Below are positions 21,241 to 33,672 of a stretch of 64,000 nucleotides of DNA, piece after piece. This DNA is from Rapana venosa. Taxonomy: Eukaryota > Mollusca > Gastropoda > Neogastropoda > Muricidae. The DNA is taken from NCBI GenBank assembly GCA_028751875.1, contig CM054134.1, positions 65,839,424-65,903,423 of the forward strand, given 5' to 3'. The notes beneath the pieces were generated by a model that was not told the DNA's origin, did no database searches, and saw only the letters and a list, made by a program, of their open reading frames with translations. The position numbers and the translations under genes are program-made. How positions within the stretch are numbered: the stretch's first letter is position 1; every line of letters begins with the position of its first letter.

Positions 21241-24200
21241 TTTTCCCCTTACTTCATTCAGGAGGGTATATCATTTTTTTTTTCAATTTATTTTAAACAA
21301 CTTCATTTTCAGCTGCCACAATGCTACCCATTTTCCAGGAGAACCTCGCACGTCCCCGGGTGAACAATCCCCACCGGGCATTTTAAGTTTCTGTTTAATT
21401 TTTATATATTTATTTTTTTTCACAAACCTTATTTTCAAAAAAATTCCCTTGTTTAAATTTATTCCGTTTCTCTCTTTTTCACTATTATTTAAAAAAAAAC
21501 TCAATACTATTTTTTCCTAATACCCTATTTTGCATTTTTTTCCCCATCTAATAAGTGGGGGCTTGTGTCTAAAGGATGGGTTAATTTTGCGCCCTTTTTT
21601 CATTAAATTTTTTTAAAAAACCCTTAAATTTTTTTAAATAACAAATTTTTTAAATTTCCTTAACCAAAATCCACAAAAAATTTCACTACTATTAAATTAA
21701 ATTTACCTTGTTTTGTGATCAAAGGGCATACCACATGAAACATTTTGGGAACCCTTTTCGTCGGTTTTAAAAAAAAAAAATTTAAATCGGGGGGAAAAAA
21801 AGGGGGTTTTTCCCCCCGTAACCAAAAATTTCTCTTTTTTTTTTTGAAAAAACCCTCCATGTCATGGGGTTAAAATTTTATTTTTTGTATTATTAAATGC
21901 CTGAACTTTTAGGTTGGGGTTTGACTACCAAGATGATGTCAATTCTTTATAAACACAGTTAAAGTTTCATTAAACAATTATTTTTACATCCCCTTTAAAT
22001 ATTTGTTGTAAATTTTAAAGGAATTTTTTTTTCCTGAAATTTATTAGACATATATGTTTCCCACCAAAGGTATAATTTTCATCTCTACAATACCACAAAC
22101 CCCCTTTTTTTGCCCTTGTTTCTAATTTTTTTTTTTCCCTTCAAAATTTTTTGCTTACAGTATTACTTTCACCTTCTTTAATAAAATTTGCCCCAAACCC
22201 TTTTGGTTTTTCCCCAAAACTGCAATGTCATTAACGTTATACGTGCGGGGAAACCACATAAAATTTTTCCCTATTTTTTTACATTGGAACAAAAAATTTC
22301 CCTTTCAATTTTTTTTAAAACCTCACATTAAAGAGCATATCCTTTTTATCCAAAAAAATAATAAAATTTAAAAAAATTTTTTTTAAACTTTTTCATTGGG
22401 GCAAATTTTAAAGGGGGTTTGGGTCAAGATCCCCGTCCAGGATTTAAGGGGGTCGGAAAGGGCTTTTTTCGGGTTCGGATGGGGGGTTTTTAAACCCAAA
22501 AAGCTCGCTTCCCCCTCTGTCTAGTTACACCACCCAGGGTTGACTACGGGCCCGTTCCTGCTTCCCCCTTTTTTTCCCTCTTGCAACCTCTTTTTCAGGT
22601 GAAATTTCTTCCTTATCTTACTTTGGGGCCCTCCGATCTCTCCTGCGTGTTTCGGAGTCGCGTGTAGACTGATATTTTTTTCCTTCCCCAGGGCCGACTT
22701 TTTCTTTTTTTTCCTTCATGCCAGCCTCCCAAATTTTTTTCCTTTTTTTTGGCACTCTCCACACCACATTTTCATTTCGCCCTTGGGCTTGACTTTTTGA
22801 TGTTTCCTTTTTTTTCTTCAGACAATTAAGCTGGGTCACCACTTTTTTTGTCCAGCAGCCGCACTCTCTCCCAACACAATTTTTTTTTCCAAACAAAAAA
22901 AAGGGTGATTTTTTTCTCTAATATCTAAACAAAACTGATTTTCCTGCTTTTTTTTGGGTTCACGGGGGATAATTTTTTCCCGGGGAAAATACAAACCCTT
23001 TAATTTTTTTATCTAGGGGACTGTAAATTACAAACCCCTCCCCCCCATCAAACCTATTAACAATTTGTCTCCTCCTTTTTCTCAATTAATCTTAATCTCA
23101 TTTCGCATCCAACTCATAATGCTTGTTAAATTTCCGGTTCTCCCCAACAAGATGGGAACATTGTCTATCAACATTTTTGTTGAGGGTTTATTTTCCCCAA
23201 GTAAATTTAATGAAATAAGGGTTTTTCTGAAAGTTGTAAAACATCCATCTAAACACTAAAAACCTTTTTAAATAACAAATTTGTTCTAGCCCCTCTTGGG
23301 GCGGGTATATTCCCAAACCCCCCACCAATTAACGTCCCCAAATTTTAAAACCCTGTCCACCCAAATCTCTCCCTGCATGCCCCTTTTTCCAACACAAAGG
23401 GTTTGGTAAAACAGTTGGTTTTTTTAGAAATACTATCCTTTTGAAAAAACCCAATTGTTATTTTATTTTTTTTATCATCCTTCCCCAATTTGTTGTCCTG
23501 GTTTACCTTCCGTTTTTTTAAAAAGTCTTCCTTTTACATCTCCAAACGTTTTTTTAAGTTTAAGAAAGCTTTCTCAAAGACACAACACTCTTTCTTGATA
23601 AAAAAACCCGGGTCCAAAGGTAAACCGCCGCCAGTTTTTGGGAAAAAAAGACACGGGCCTTGTGGTGTAAATGATCGGGGATACCAAATCGCCCTAGGAG
23701 CCGGTTTACCCCTAACATATTTTTTTTAAACCTTACCTTCGAAAATTTAAATTTTTTGCACTAAAAATTGATGGATAAAATTTTTGGGTCATTTCCAAAT
23801 TAGGGGGAACCAAATAAACACACCACGGAGTAAAAACCAAAGCCTTTGGAAACTTCCTAACAAGTACCCTGGGCACTTTTTTTTTATAATCACAAATTAA
23901 ACTAACAAAATTTACTGTTGCATTGCCCCAAAAGGACAACAAATTAAATTTTTTTCCTAAAAAAGTTTAAACTCTTTTTTTTGAAAAAATTTCTTTCTTT
24001 GGTCAAAAATTTTTTCCCCAAGAGAATATTTTAACTTTTTTTCATTTTTTGGGACAAAACTTTTAGTGTTAAAACAAAACTCTTCGTTGGGGGAAAATCT
24101 CAAAAAAATAAATTGGGAAAAACAACGGCCATTTTGGCGCCCTTTTTCAATTTTAAAAATTTCATAATCCTTTTTCATAAAAAAATTTTTGTTCCTTTTA

Positions 24201-25432
24201 ACACTTTTTTGGGCTCCAACAACAAAACAAAAAATTTAAATTTTGTGTCATAGTCATTCGTTTATGGGGTTTTTTGAATTTTTTGGGGGTGACAGAATTT
24301 CGTAAATTTGATTGTGAACAACCTTTTGGTGAGTCCAATTTTATTTTCCCTTGTTTCCCTTGTGAAGGGAAGTTTTCCAGATTATTTTTTCTTCGAATTC
24401 CACCCGCTGTCCTTTTTCCCTTTGTTTCTCCTGGGTCCAAAATTAAAATCCAACATAAAAAAAGGGCAAACACAAAACTAAAGGAAACCCAAACCCTTTC
24501 GAAACAATGCCCCCGAAACCCCTCAAAATACAAACAAAAACACAAGCCCAACAATTTTTTTAAAAAAAATAAAAAAGCTTTGGGGGCCCCCAAAACCTCT
24601 GCTCCCCCACCATAAAAGAAAAACGGTTTTTTTTTTGGGCCACCCCAAACAAACACAAAACCTTAGAAAAACCCACCCCTCCGGGGAACATTTTGAACAA
24701 GAGAAAAGGGGCCCCCAAAAAAAATTCAGGGGTTTTACAACATAAAAGAAGGGCCCGGGCCCCAACCCCCTGCAACACCTTCACACCACACGGACCCTGA
24801 AGCTTTGAAAAAATCTTGTCGCGTCTTCTCTCATGCCCCCCAAAACGTCCTTTAGACAGGGAAACAAGTATATAAAGTGATCATTCATTCCTAAATTCAC
24901 ACTTCGACCCATTTTCGTTTTCCCTTTTTAAAAATATAACCCCCCCTCCCCGGTTTGTAAAAGGGAAATTTTTAAGGAAGTCAAAATAAAAAACTTGTTC
25001 ATTAGAATCAGATAACCGCAAATGTAGGGCATTGGTGTATTGGGGGAAATTTTTACCCCAACTTACCCCAAATTTACCCCCAAATAAACCACATGCCCAT
25101 TTTACTTTGTGGGTGGAGTGGGGGGTTTTTTTTCTGGGGGAACTTAATGATTTTTTATTTTCAATTTTAGCCCATATTGATTGGGGGATAACCCCGTTTT
25201 ATTTTTCCCTGTTTTTTGGTGTTGTTTTGGGGGGATGTCAAAGACAACCAAATAAAATTTTCCAAAAACAACCAAAAAAAAATTTAATACATTCTCTTTT
25301 TCATTTGCCATTTTTTTTAAAATTTTTTTGTTTTTATACATATAAAAATACAATCAAAAAAAAATCCCCCTCACACTCAAACACTTTATAAAAAAATTTT
25401 GTTAAAAATAAAAATAATACATATAACATACC

Positions 25433-25570
25433 CCACACACACACCACACAAAACCACCCCACCACACACACACACACACACCACACACACACACACACAT
25501 ATATATATAAATAAAAATATATATATAATATATATATAAAATATATATATATATTATTTATATATATCTA
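25433..25570. repeat. (CA)n and (AT)n microsatellites
   Basis: Interrupted (CA)n at 25,433-25,498 and (AT)n with A-run interruptions at 25,498-25,570, within the noisy block. Confidence 0.85.
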
Positions 25571-25619
25571 TTTAAATTTGTTGTCTATATTATAAAAATT
25601 TTATCTTATACAATAATAT

Positions 25620-25740
25620 AAAAATAAAAAATAAAAGAGAGAAGAGGAAAAGAGAGAAAAGAAAAAAAGAGGAGAGAAAGAAGAGAAAAAAGAGGAGAGA
25701 AAAGGGGAAAAACTCAAAACTCGAACTCGAAAACTCGAAT
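25620..25740. repeat. Purine (GA/AAAG)n tract
   Basis: Agagagaa and agaaaa repeats on the plus strand; similar short tracts occur at 27,740-27,785 and 27,845-27,905. Confidence 0.7.
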
Positions 25741-25999
25741 AAATTTTTATTAACAGTAAAGGGATAACACATTTCTTTACACCATCTTTTCCACAAAAAA
25801 AAAGAAGAAAAAGGGGAAAAAATAAAATTTACAATGAAAAAATAAAAAATAAAAAATTTATTTTTTTTCAATTTAATGAAAAACACAATTGTTTTTTTTT
25901 AAAAATCCATCCCCCCCTTGGGGATACATCTTAATAATAAAAACCCAATACTTAAAAACCCCGCATAAAAACAAGGGGAAATGCCCCTTTTTCAAAACA

Positions 26000-26290
26000 G
26001 CCCCCCTTTCCAACAACCCCCCCCCCCCCCCGCAACCAAAATTTAAAAGGGAAAAACCTAAAAAACCCCAAACCCCTACCCCCCCCCCCCCAAAAAACCC
26101 CCAACCAAAACAAAAACCAAACCCAAAAGAAAGGGAAAAAACCAAAACCCAAAAAAAGAAAAAAAAAAAAAGAGAAAAACAACAAACAACAAAAAAAAAA
26201 AAACAAGAGCTAACAAACCACGAAAAAAAAACAACCCCAAATAATAAATCCTTTAAAAATAAACATCTTTCACATTTGGGCAAATTTCAC
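26000..26290. repeat. A/C-rich low-complexity tract
   Basis: Almost only A and C on the plus strand (G/T-rich on the minus strand). Long open frames on both strands are artefacts of this composition. Confidence 0.7.
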
Positions 26291-27079
26291 ATACTTGGTT
26301 TCACCTAAAATTTTAAAAATTTTTGAAAAGGGCACTTTAAATTTAAAAATTAATAAAAGAGGGAATTTCCCTTTAAAAAATTGAAAATATTAAAAAAATA
26401 ATCCTTCATCAGGGAAAACTAAAACTAATCCCGGGCATAAAAGGGAGAAGAGAGAAAACCAGAAAAGGGGTGGGGGGGGTGTGTGTATTTCAAGATAATA
26501 TCCAATATATAAATCCCCAAAAAAGTATGCGATCCATCAACCCCGCTTTTAGATTATACCTTTCAAAAAAATATGTCATGAATTTAAAAATAAAATTTTA
26601 AAACCCAACAAAACCCCCAATAAAAACAAAAACAAACCAAAAAAATTAAAAACTATACTTCGTTTAGGGGGAAAAAATGGGGGGTATGGGTATAAATATT
26701 TTGTTGGGGTTGGGTTTTTTGTGTGTTTTTTTGACCCCGCCGCGTGGGGTTGGGGGTGTGTGTTTGGGGTGTTGGTGTTTGAGGTTGTTTGGGTTGTGGG
26801 GGGTTTTTTCAGGGAAAACTTAAAAAGTAAAACCACATAGCACAAAAACAACACAAACACTTTTTTAATTTTTTCAACCCAAAAAGGGAATTTATGGGAA
26901 TAAAAAAAATGCAATTTCCATTTCACCTCATAAAAAAGGGGGGAAAAAACCAAAAAAGTCAAAAAAAAGAACCTCTACAATTTAAGTAATTTGAAACAAA
27001 TTCTTTTTTTTCCCGGGTTAAAAGGGAAAAAGTATTCAGTTCTTTTTTTTCATCCTCCCCCGCCCCTGGGTTTACATTT

Positions 27080-27830
27080 AAAATTTTCACTCATACCATA
27101 CTTTTAACAGAAGAACAAAGGGAAAAAAAAATTTTTTTAAAGGGAAAAAAAAGAGAAAAAAAAAAAAAACAAACAAAAAAACAAACAAACAAACAAAAAA
27201 CCCCCCAAAAGCAAAAGGGCAAAAAAACCCCCCAAAACCCCCCTCCCCCCCCAAAAAAAAAACAAAAAAAAAAAAACAACAAAAAAAAAAACAAACAAAC
27301 AAACAAACAAACCAAACAAAAAAAAAAAAAAAAAAAAAAGGAAAAAAAAAAAAAAAACAAAAAAAAAAACCAAAAACAAAACAACAAAAAAGCAGCAAAA
27401 AAAAAACCCTTCCAAATAGACAAAAAAAAAAACAAGAAAAAATAAGAACATCAAACAAACAAATTAGAAAAAATAACCCAAAAAAAAAAATAAAATAAAC
27501 AAACAAAAAAAAACAACAATAAAAAAACAAGAAAAAAACCCACCGTTCCCCCCTTTTCCCCACAAACAACACAAAAACCCCCACAAAACACACACTCACA
27601 ACCCCACACACACCACACCAAAACACACACACCCCCACCCATACACCAAAACAAAAAAATAACAAGCGAAAAACCCCAAAAAAATCCCCCAACAAGAACA
27701 AAAACAACACAAACAATTTAAAAAACCCCAAAAAAAAAAAAGAAGAAAGAAGAGAGAGAAGAGAGAGAGAAGAAAAAGAAGGCCCCAAAAAAATAGACAA
27801 AAAAATTGAAACCCCTTTATTTCTTAAAAA
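27080..27830 (-). repeat. A/C-rich low-complexity tract, possible LINE 3' UTR
   Basis: Nearly 750 bp almost without T on the plus strand, which gives a 237-codon Phe/Leu/Val/Cys-rich frame on the minus strand. The composition matches the clean G/T-rich LINE 3' UTRs at 37,520-37,975 and 2,110-2,400, so a minus-strand LINE 3' UTR is the best guess. No terminal motif is visible. Confidence 0.4.
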
Positions 27831-28199
27831 GTACCCAATTTAAAAAGAAGAAGGGGAAAGAGAAGAGAAAGAAGAGAAAAAAGAGAAAAGAGAGAAAAGG
27901 GGGAAATTTTTATAATAAAAATATATTATAAATCTAAACTTCTATCTATTATTAAAATTTTTATTATTTAATATATATATAAAATATTATATATAAAAAT
28001 ATATTTTTAATATATAAAAATAAAAATAAAAATAATAAATAATATATATAAATTTATTTTTCTTTCCCAGTAAAGTCAAACGGGTTGGTTAGTGAGTGAT
28101 GATTAGGGGGGGGGGTTTTTGGTTTTTTGGGGTGTGGGGTTTGTTGTGGGGTGTGTGTGTGGTTGTGTTGTTGTGGTTTGTTGTTTTTTTTGTGTGTTG

Positions 28200-29170
28200 G
28201 TTATATTTTTATTTAAAATTATCTTGGAAAAATTTTTTTACCCTAAAAAATGTACTTATTGCTCCCTTTTTTTGAAACCTTTGCTTGCATACCTCATTTT
28301 TTTTTCCTTACGGAAATGTTTTGGGGTCTTTACATGCCATTTACCTAACTTTTTCAATTTGTTTTTTGGGTGCATCTTGCATCAAAAACTAAAAATATCA
28401 TCTCATACTACGATGATAGCTTATTCAAATGCATAACCGGGTTTCTCCTTCCTAGTACCCAATGGTTTTTGTTATTTTTTTTAAGTTTAAACCTTTTTTT
28501 TTTAAAATTGGGGAAACCCAAAAAAACAATAATAATAATTTAAAAGGGCCATAAAAACAATCTTTTTTTTTTTACAAAACTCCCCCCCCCCTCTTTAGTT
28601 TATCAAATTTTTAACTTGAGTTGCCCATTTAACAAATATTTTTCAATTTTTAAATTTAAAGTTTTAACCCCCTTTTTGTTGAAAAATTAAACCAAAAATC
28701 ATCTGCAAAACTGAAATAAACAATTCCCTCAATTTTTATACTAGGGTTTACAATAGGGTTTCCCAACCCCATCAATGAATGCATTTGCCAAGTCCAAATT
28801 TATGAGCAATTTTAAAAAAACTTTGACTAACACAAAATCCCGGGCCTTTCACCAAAAAGGCCCTTTCCAAAAAAATTTAACGGGAAAAATTTACCAAAAT
28901 ATGAAAGTATGGGCCCCAAAATTTCTTTTTAAGTTATTTTTCACACTTTTCCTTTAAACTTATTATGCATAAAAAATCAAAAGCTTTTCAAAATCTACAA
29001 AGGGAACATAATGCTTTTCCCCTTTTTCCTTTTTGGGGAAAAATTTTTTTTTGGGCAAAATGATTAGAATTAAAAAATTTTTTTTGTATCTTTTCCTGAA
29101 TTTGCTTTGGTTTTTTATCTAAAAATTTTTTTTCTACAAAGTAAAAACTTGTTTTTAGTATGGGGGTGTA
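28200..29170 (-). mobile_element. LINE reverse transcriptase relic (corrupted)
   Basis: On the minus strand an FADD box is readable from tttgcagatgat near 28,700, and an FVDFEK..DF segment is readable near 28,975-29,011. Spacing and order fit the RT palm of an L1/Tx1- or RTE-type LINE. Frame breaks every few tens of bases prevent assignment. Confidence 0.5.
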
Positions 29171-29319
29171 AATTTTGAAAAAGAAATTTTATAGGGGAAA
29201 ACCCCCAAATTGGAACCCTTTTTTTTTGATCCCCCCTTTCCCTTTTAAAAATTTTAAAAGAAAAGATTATGGCATTAAAAACATACCCGACAAAGCCCTT
29301 CACCCAGAAACTTGGGAAA

Positions 29320-30265
29320 ATTTTTCCTTTTACACATTTCAGGAAAAAATTTGGGAAAATGGGTGTGGCTACATATTCCAAAACTTGAAAAATACTGTGG
29401 CTACCCCAGTCCCAAAAATTGGAAACTACTGTGGCTGACAAATTCGGGAAAATTGGGGAAAAACCCGTGGGTGACATATGCTGGGAAAATTGGGAAAATA
29501 GCGGGCTGACATAGTCCCCGAAACTTGAAAACATTGTGGCTGACACATGTCCAAACTTGGAAAAACTAGCGTGGCTGACACATTCCCCAAAAATTGGGAA
29601 AATAGCTGTGGCTACACATTCAGGAAAAATTGAAAAAAACTTGGGTGAAAACATTTTAGGAAAAATTTGGAAAATACCTGTGCCCGACCTATTCTGGAAA
29701 CCCTTGGGAAAATAGCTTTCCCGACACCCTGTCCAGAAAATTGAAAAACTAGCTGTGGGTTACCCATTTTCCAGAAACTTTTGGGAAAAAGCGTGGTTAA
29801 AACATTTCCCCCAAAATTGAAAAATACTGGCGACACCTTCAGAAACTTAAAAAACTTGGGGAAAAACATTCCTGGAAACTTGGGAAAATAGCTGTGGCTT
29901 CACCTTCCAGAAACCCTTGGGGAAAATAGCTGTGCCCGGGCACCTGTTCTGGAAAATTTGAAAACCCAAAGCCCTTTGGGGACACAGTCCAAAACTTTAA
30001 AACTAGCCCGTGGGTGACAAAATGTCCAAAAAATTTGGGAAAATACTTGGGTGACACCTGTCTGGGAAAAATTTGGGAAAATCTGTGGGTGACAATGTCT
30101 GGAAAATTGAAAATACTGTGGGTGAAAATAAAGTCTGGGAAAATTGGAAAACCAATTGGGTGACACATGCCAAAAATTAAAACAACCTTGGGGTGACATT
30201 TCTGGAAACTTGGGAAAATAAGGGGGCTGACACCCGTCCATAAAAATTTGGGAAAATTTCTGACC
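29320..30265. repeat. Minisatellite, period about 36 bp, roughly 26 units
   Basis: Units on the plus strand resemble ttccggaaacttgggaaaa followed by tagctgtggctgacac. Successive gtggct/gtgggt marks at about 29,364, 29,396, 29,431, 29,467, 29,502, 29,535, 29,571 and 29,608 give a spacing of 32-37 bp. Units vary a lot, partly from the sequencing noise of this block. There are no unique spacers between units, so it is not a CRISPR array. Confidence 0.85.
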
Positions 30266-30299
30266 CCATACAACGGCTGTCCCACTCCCGGGAAGGGGT

Positions 30300-30815
30300 T
30301 TTTGGATGGGAGCCCCTGACTCACCCACGCCAGGTTGTCTGATTATAAAAAAAAACAGAACCCTGGCACAAGGCAACAAAAAAGAAAATTTTTTCCCACA
30401 ACTAAAATTAAAACCATTGAAAAGCAACATCCTTTTTCTGGGAAAATGGCAAAACAAATCTTTCTTAGAATTTGATGAAGTGAAAGCTGCCTGCCCGTAG
30501 AATTTGCTCTATGTTGATTCTTTGTCAAGTCACAATGTTCTTTATTGAGGGTACAGTTTACACAAGTTTCTGCCTTCACAAAAAAATCAAGAAAAAAGAC
30601 AGTGGTAATCTATGTTAAGAAGAAAATACAAATGAGGAAAATAAGAAAAAAATAAACCTCACAATGAAATGTAAAATAACACCAAAACAATGCAACATGT
30701 GCTCAATTCAGACAGACAAGTAATGAAAAAACCACAACAAAATAACAAGGGTAAGAATAACTCATTTACAAAGCAAACCTAGATGTTTCTTAAACGTTTG
30801 TTTGAAAGAAATTAA
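30300..30815. other. Transition to clean sequence, nothing recognised
   Basis: Texture returns to normal by about 30,450. A-rich, no recognisable gene. Confidence 0.5.
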
Positions 30816-30817
30816 TT

Positions 30818-31333
30818 TTAAAGTGTCTGAGTAGGCCTGTTTTTATTGACAGCAAAAGTTTGTACAATTTTCTTTGAGGCTTTTCCATTTAGTATTTTGT
30901 ACATGCATACACACTTGTTGAAATGGTTTTGATTATCTAATATATATAGAATATCTAGAGGAATATCTAACAATTTATAGTTGGCCTTGGTCAGTGTATT
31001 AAGATTCCATCTTATTAGTTTGACATCTCTTTTATGTAGACGGTTTACATGCTTTAGGTTTGTTTCACTAATACTATACCAAAAGGTAGAAGCTATTTCA
31101 TGAGTATGTGTGTGAAAGAATAGTTTTCTTGACTGCAGATTTAGATGATTCTTGATTTGTCTAAGTTGGCATAATCTTACTGAAATGCGTTTTCGTAATT
31201 TGGTTATGTGTTCTGGCCAAAATAAATCATTGTCAGTTACCGCACAATGTATTTTATATAAACTACTTTGTCTTAGGGCACCGAGCTTTGAGATTGTCTC
31301 AGAATCTCGGGCAAACTGATTTGGAACTGCCAT
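30818..31333 (-). mobile_element. CR1/Jockey-like LINE, C-terminal region (open 171-codon frame)
   Basis: A continuous minus-strand frame encodes the post-RT region of a LINE: QIKNHLNLQSRKLFFHTHTH, YSISETNLKHVNRLHKRDVK, LDILYILDNQNHFNKCVCMY and KILNGKASKKIVQ. The same pattern (SRKLFFHAYIQPDIDYASTC) is at 39,760 in a related element and in the 36.2-36.7 kb end of the long CR1-like copy. The start of the frame is not a natural protein start; the copy is 5' truncated at about 31,335. It has no internal stops and may be comparatively young. Confidence 0.75.
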
Positions 31334-31339
31334 CGAAAT

Positions 31340-32145
31340 ATTACCCCTTACATCTCCTTGCTGTTTTTTCCCCTTTCTTCAGCTGGAGACCACAGGTTCA
31401 CAAATAGTGAAATATTATTGTGCGTATGCTTACCCATTTCAACTTAGGGGAGTGTCTTAAAATAATACCAAACACAGACAAAAGTTTACTCTTTTTTGTC
31501 CACTGTTCTTGTATCAAACAACTGATACAAGCTGTTGTTGTTCTTGTTCTGACAGTGAATGGTCCTAACTCTAGTCTCATTTCAAACTGCTCCTTATTTT
31601 CAATTTGCCTGAGTGAGTCAATCCCTAACAAGTATAAATTAATTTTTCTAAGAATGTCTGGAGAAACATATTCCAGTCAGCATACAAAAAGCTAATTTCT
31701 AGCAAAACAGTCAAACAGTTACCTTAGATTTCAAATCTTACTTCTCACAATAAGCACTGGGGAGTTGTTCTTGTCCTGCTGGGCCTGTCTGCCATGAAAG
31801 TTTAGGTCAGTTGATGTTTCTGTCAAGATCGATGAGTACCTTTGGCATACTAAGGTGTGGCGTGGCTCTTTTCTGATGCTGTCAGGACGGATTCAGACTG
31901 TCCGTCTGTTCTCCACTAGACCTCTTAAGGATGGTATCACATAAGGCAAAGTGTTTGGACCTCCTTTTTACAATGTACCTGTGTCCTTTCACATTTCTGA
32001 ATATTGATGTCACTTTCATAAATACACCCATGACAACAACTTGAAATTCCGCTTCATGCTTTGATATGTCCACTACTTTTCAGAATATAGTCCTTTATAT
32101 TTCCTTTGTTAGAGAGTAAATGCTGCGAAACAAAGTTAGTCGAAA
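31340..32145. other. Nothing firmly recognised
   Basis: Clean sequence with one minus-strand open frame (31,882-32,073) containing EAEFQVVVMGVFMKVTSIFR that looks faintly protein-like but matches no family I know. No repeats. Confidence 0.4.
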
Positions 32146-32146
32146 A

Positions 32147-32147
32147 G

Positions 32148-32180
<33 letters not shown>

Positions 32181-32230
32181 GGAATTTATATAGCGCTGTA
32201 TCTTGCAGACAAATCAAAGCGCTTAAAAGA
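32147..32230 (-). mobile_element. L2-like LINE 3' tail fragment with (AAT)n
   Basis: (AAT)n at 32,149-32,176 followed by tggaatttatatagcgctgt, then caaatcaaagcgctt. This is the 3' terminal hairpin and tail of the L2-like family seen at 8,113, 12,850, 38,465 and 44,406. No coding part is attached. Confidence 0.8.
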
Positions 32231-32299
32231 TGACAGATGATGTATTGGCTCTGGTTAACCCTTGGATACGAGGAACGACAGTAGATTTGGTTTTAAACC

Positions 32300-32650
32300 C
32301 TGTTTTGACGTACGCTATAGCCAAGTGGTTAAGACCCATGGATTCTTCAATCCCATGGGTTCATGGAGTCCCGTTGTCGAATCTTGGCATCGGTGTCTGG
32401 TGAATTAAGGGTGGGGATTTTTTACGATCTCCCCGGTCAACTTCAAACGCAGTGCTTTAATTCCCTTTGTGTGTATACACATAAATTATGCACGTTAAAG
32501 ATCCCGTAAATCATATAAAGGTTCGATGGGCTACAGAAACACCAACATACACAGTATGCAACCTGTACAATAAAATTGGCTGCTCTGGTCAAAATGCGTC
32601 AGCTGAAGCCAGTGGGAAGACCTCATGCAAAGTCACAACAAGCACAGGGT
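32300..32650 (+). mobile_element. tRNA-derived SINE, tRNA-Leu-like head
   Basis: The head contains tagccaagtggttaagac (A box, 32,326-32,343), a long variable-arm-like segment and gttgtcgaatctt (B-box-like, about 32,374-32,386). Together these resemble a class II tRNA such as tRNA-Leu. The body includes tatgcacgttaaagatcccg (about 32,487) and gggctacagaaacacc, a conserved SINE core also reflected in other SINE-like repeats of this window. The right end is indefinite, before the (GA)n tract at 32,679. Confidence 0.75.
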
Positions 32651-32678
32651 GAAGACCAGGCACTAGCATCCAAACGGT

Positions 32679-32679
32679 A

Positions 32680-32760
<81 letters not shown>

Positions 32761-32822
32761 GACAGAAAGACACAGAGACACAGAGAGAGAGACAGAGAGA
32801 GAGAGAGACAGAGTGAGAGAGG
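32679..32822. repeat. (GA)n and (CAGAGA)n microsatellite
   Basis: Pure (GA)n first, then cagaga-type variants. Confidence 0.95.
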
Positions 32823-32876
32823 TGTACGGGAGACAACTGATTCTGTCAAGTCAACCAGGGATTTGATACCTTGGAA

Positions 32877-33134
<258 letters not shown>

Positions 33135-33144
33135 GGAAGGTGGG

Positions 33145-33310
33145 AGCAGTGTGCATACTCACGCATGGTCTGTATGTGTGTATGTGTACGTGTACTCATG
33201 CATGTACACATGTGTAAGTTCCTATGTATACAGATGCGTGTGAGTGCGTGCTTGCGTACGTGTGTGTGTGTAAGTGTGTGTGTGTGTGTGTTTGTGTGTG
33301 TTGCAGATTA
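33145..33310. repeat. Degenerate (GT)n tract
   Basis: Gtgtatgtgtacgtg-type sequence ending in (GT)n at 33,260-33,301. Confidence 0.75.
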
Positions 33311-33312
33311 GC

Positions 33313-33672
33313 CAAACTCCTATTTCATTGTACTGGTGTTATCTATTGACCAGTGAGGAATTCATTGGCAAAGGCCCCCCCTTTCTGTGCTTTGCATTAT
33401 TGGGCTTACTTCGCACCTATTCCATTTGATTAGTGTTTGGCCATTTATTTTTTTCCTTAACATTACAGCCATTTAGTGAGAGTGTCTGTATTCAAACTCC
33501 TATTTCATTGTACTGGTGTTATCTATTGACCAGTGAGGAATTCATTGGCAAAGGTCCCCCTTTCTGTGCTTTGCATTATTGGGCTTACTTCGCACCTATT
33601 CCATTCGATTAGTGTTTGGTCATTTATTTTTTTCCTTAACATTACAGCCATTTAGTGAGAGTGTATGTATTC
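33313..33672 (+). repeat. Two tandem monomers of about 180 bp, LINE 5' region
   Basis: The unit begins caaactcctatttcattgt at 33,313 and again at 33,493, and ends each time with cagccatttagtgagagtgt. The copies differ at only a few positions. They stand immediately upstream of the 5' leader (33,673-33,990) of the plus-strand CR1-like LINE. Tandem 5' monomers act as promoters in some LINEs, such as rodent L1; a promoter role here is inference. Confidence 0.88.

Larger units (their letters stand above)
14706..30300. other. Homopolymer-inflated, probably unpolished assembly block
   Basis: From about 14,706 the sequence changes texture at once. Runs of four to ten identical bases (tttttt, cccc, gggg, aaaa) occur every few bases, single bases are dropped, and coding frames break every 20-40 codons. 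The texture ends between about 30,250 and 30,450. The corrupted copy of 12,850-14,760 at its start allows direct comparison and shows that the differences are mostly run-length and base-doubling errors. I treat open frames here as unreliable. Relics that survive the noise are listed separately. Stretches with nothing recognisable are about 18,960-20,940, 21,250-25,430, 26,300-27,080 and 27,830-28,200. Confidence 0.85.

Noticed and set aside
27087..27800. A 237-codon minus-strand open frame, the longest in its area
   Set aside because: It is almost only Phe, Leu, Val, Cys and Gly because the plus strand is nearly pure A and C. No domain, and it lies in the noisy block.
29320..30265. Possible CRISPR-like array from regular 36-bp spacing
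   Set aside because: Whole units repeat with no unique spacers, the genome is eukaryotic, and no cas-like genes occur. The same applies to 47,395-49,830.
32320..32390. A functional tRNA-Leu gene
   Set aside because: The arms are mismatched, the B box is degenerate, and a conserved SINE body follows.
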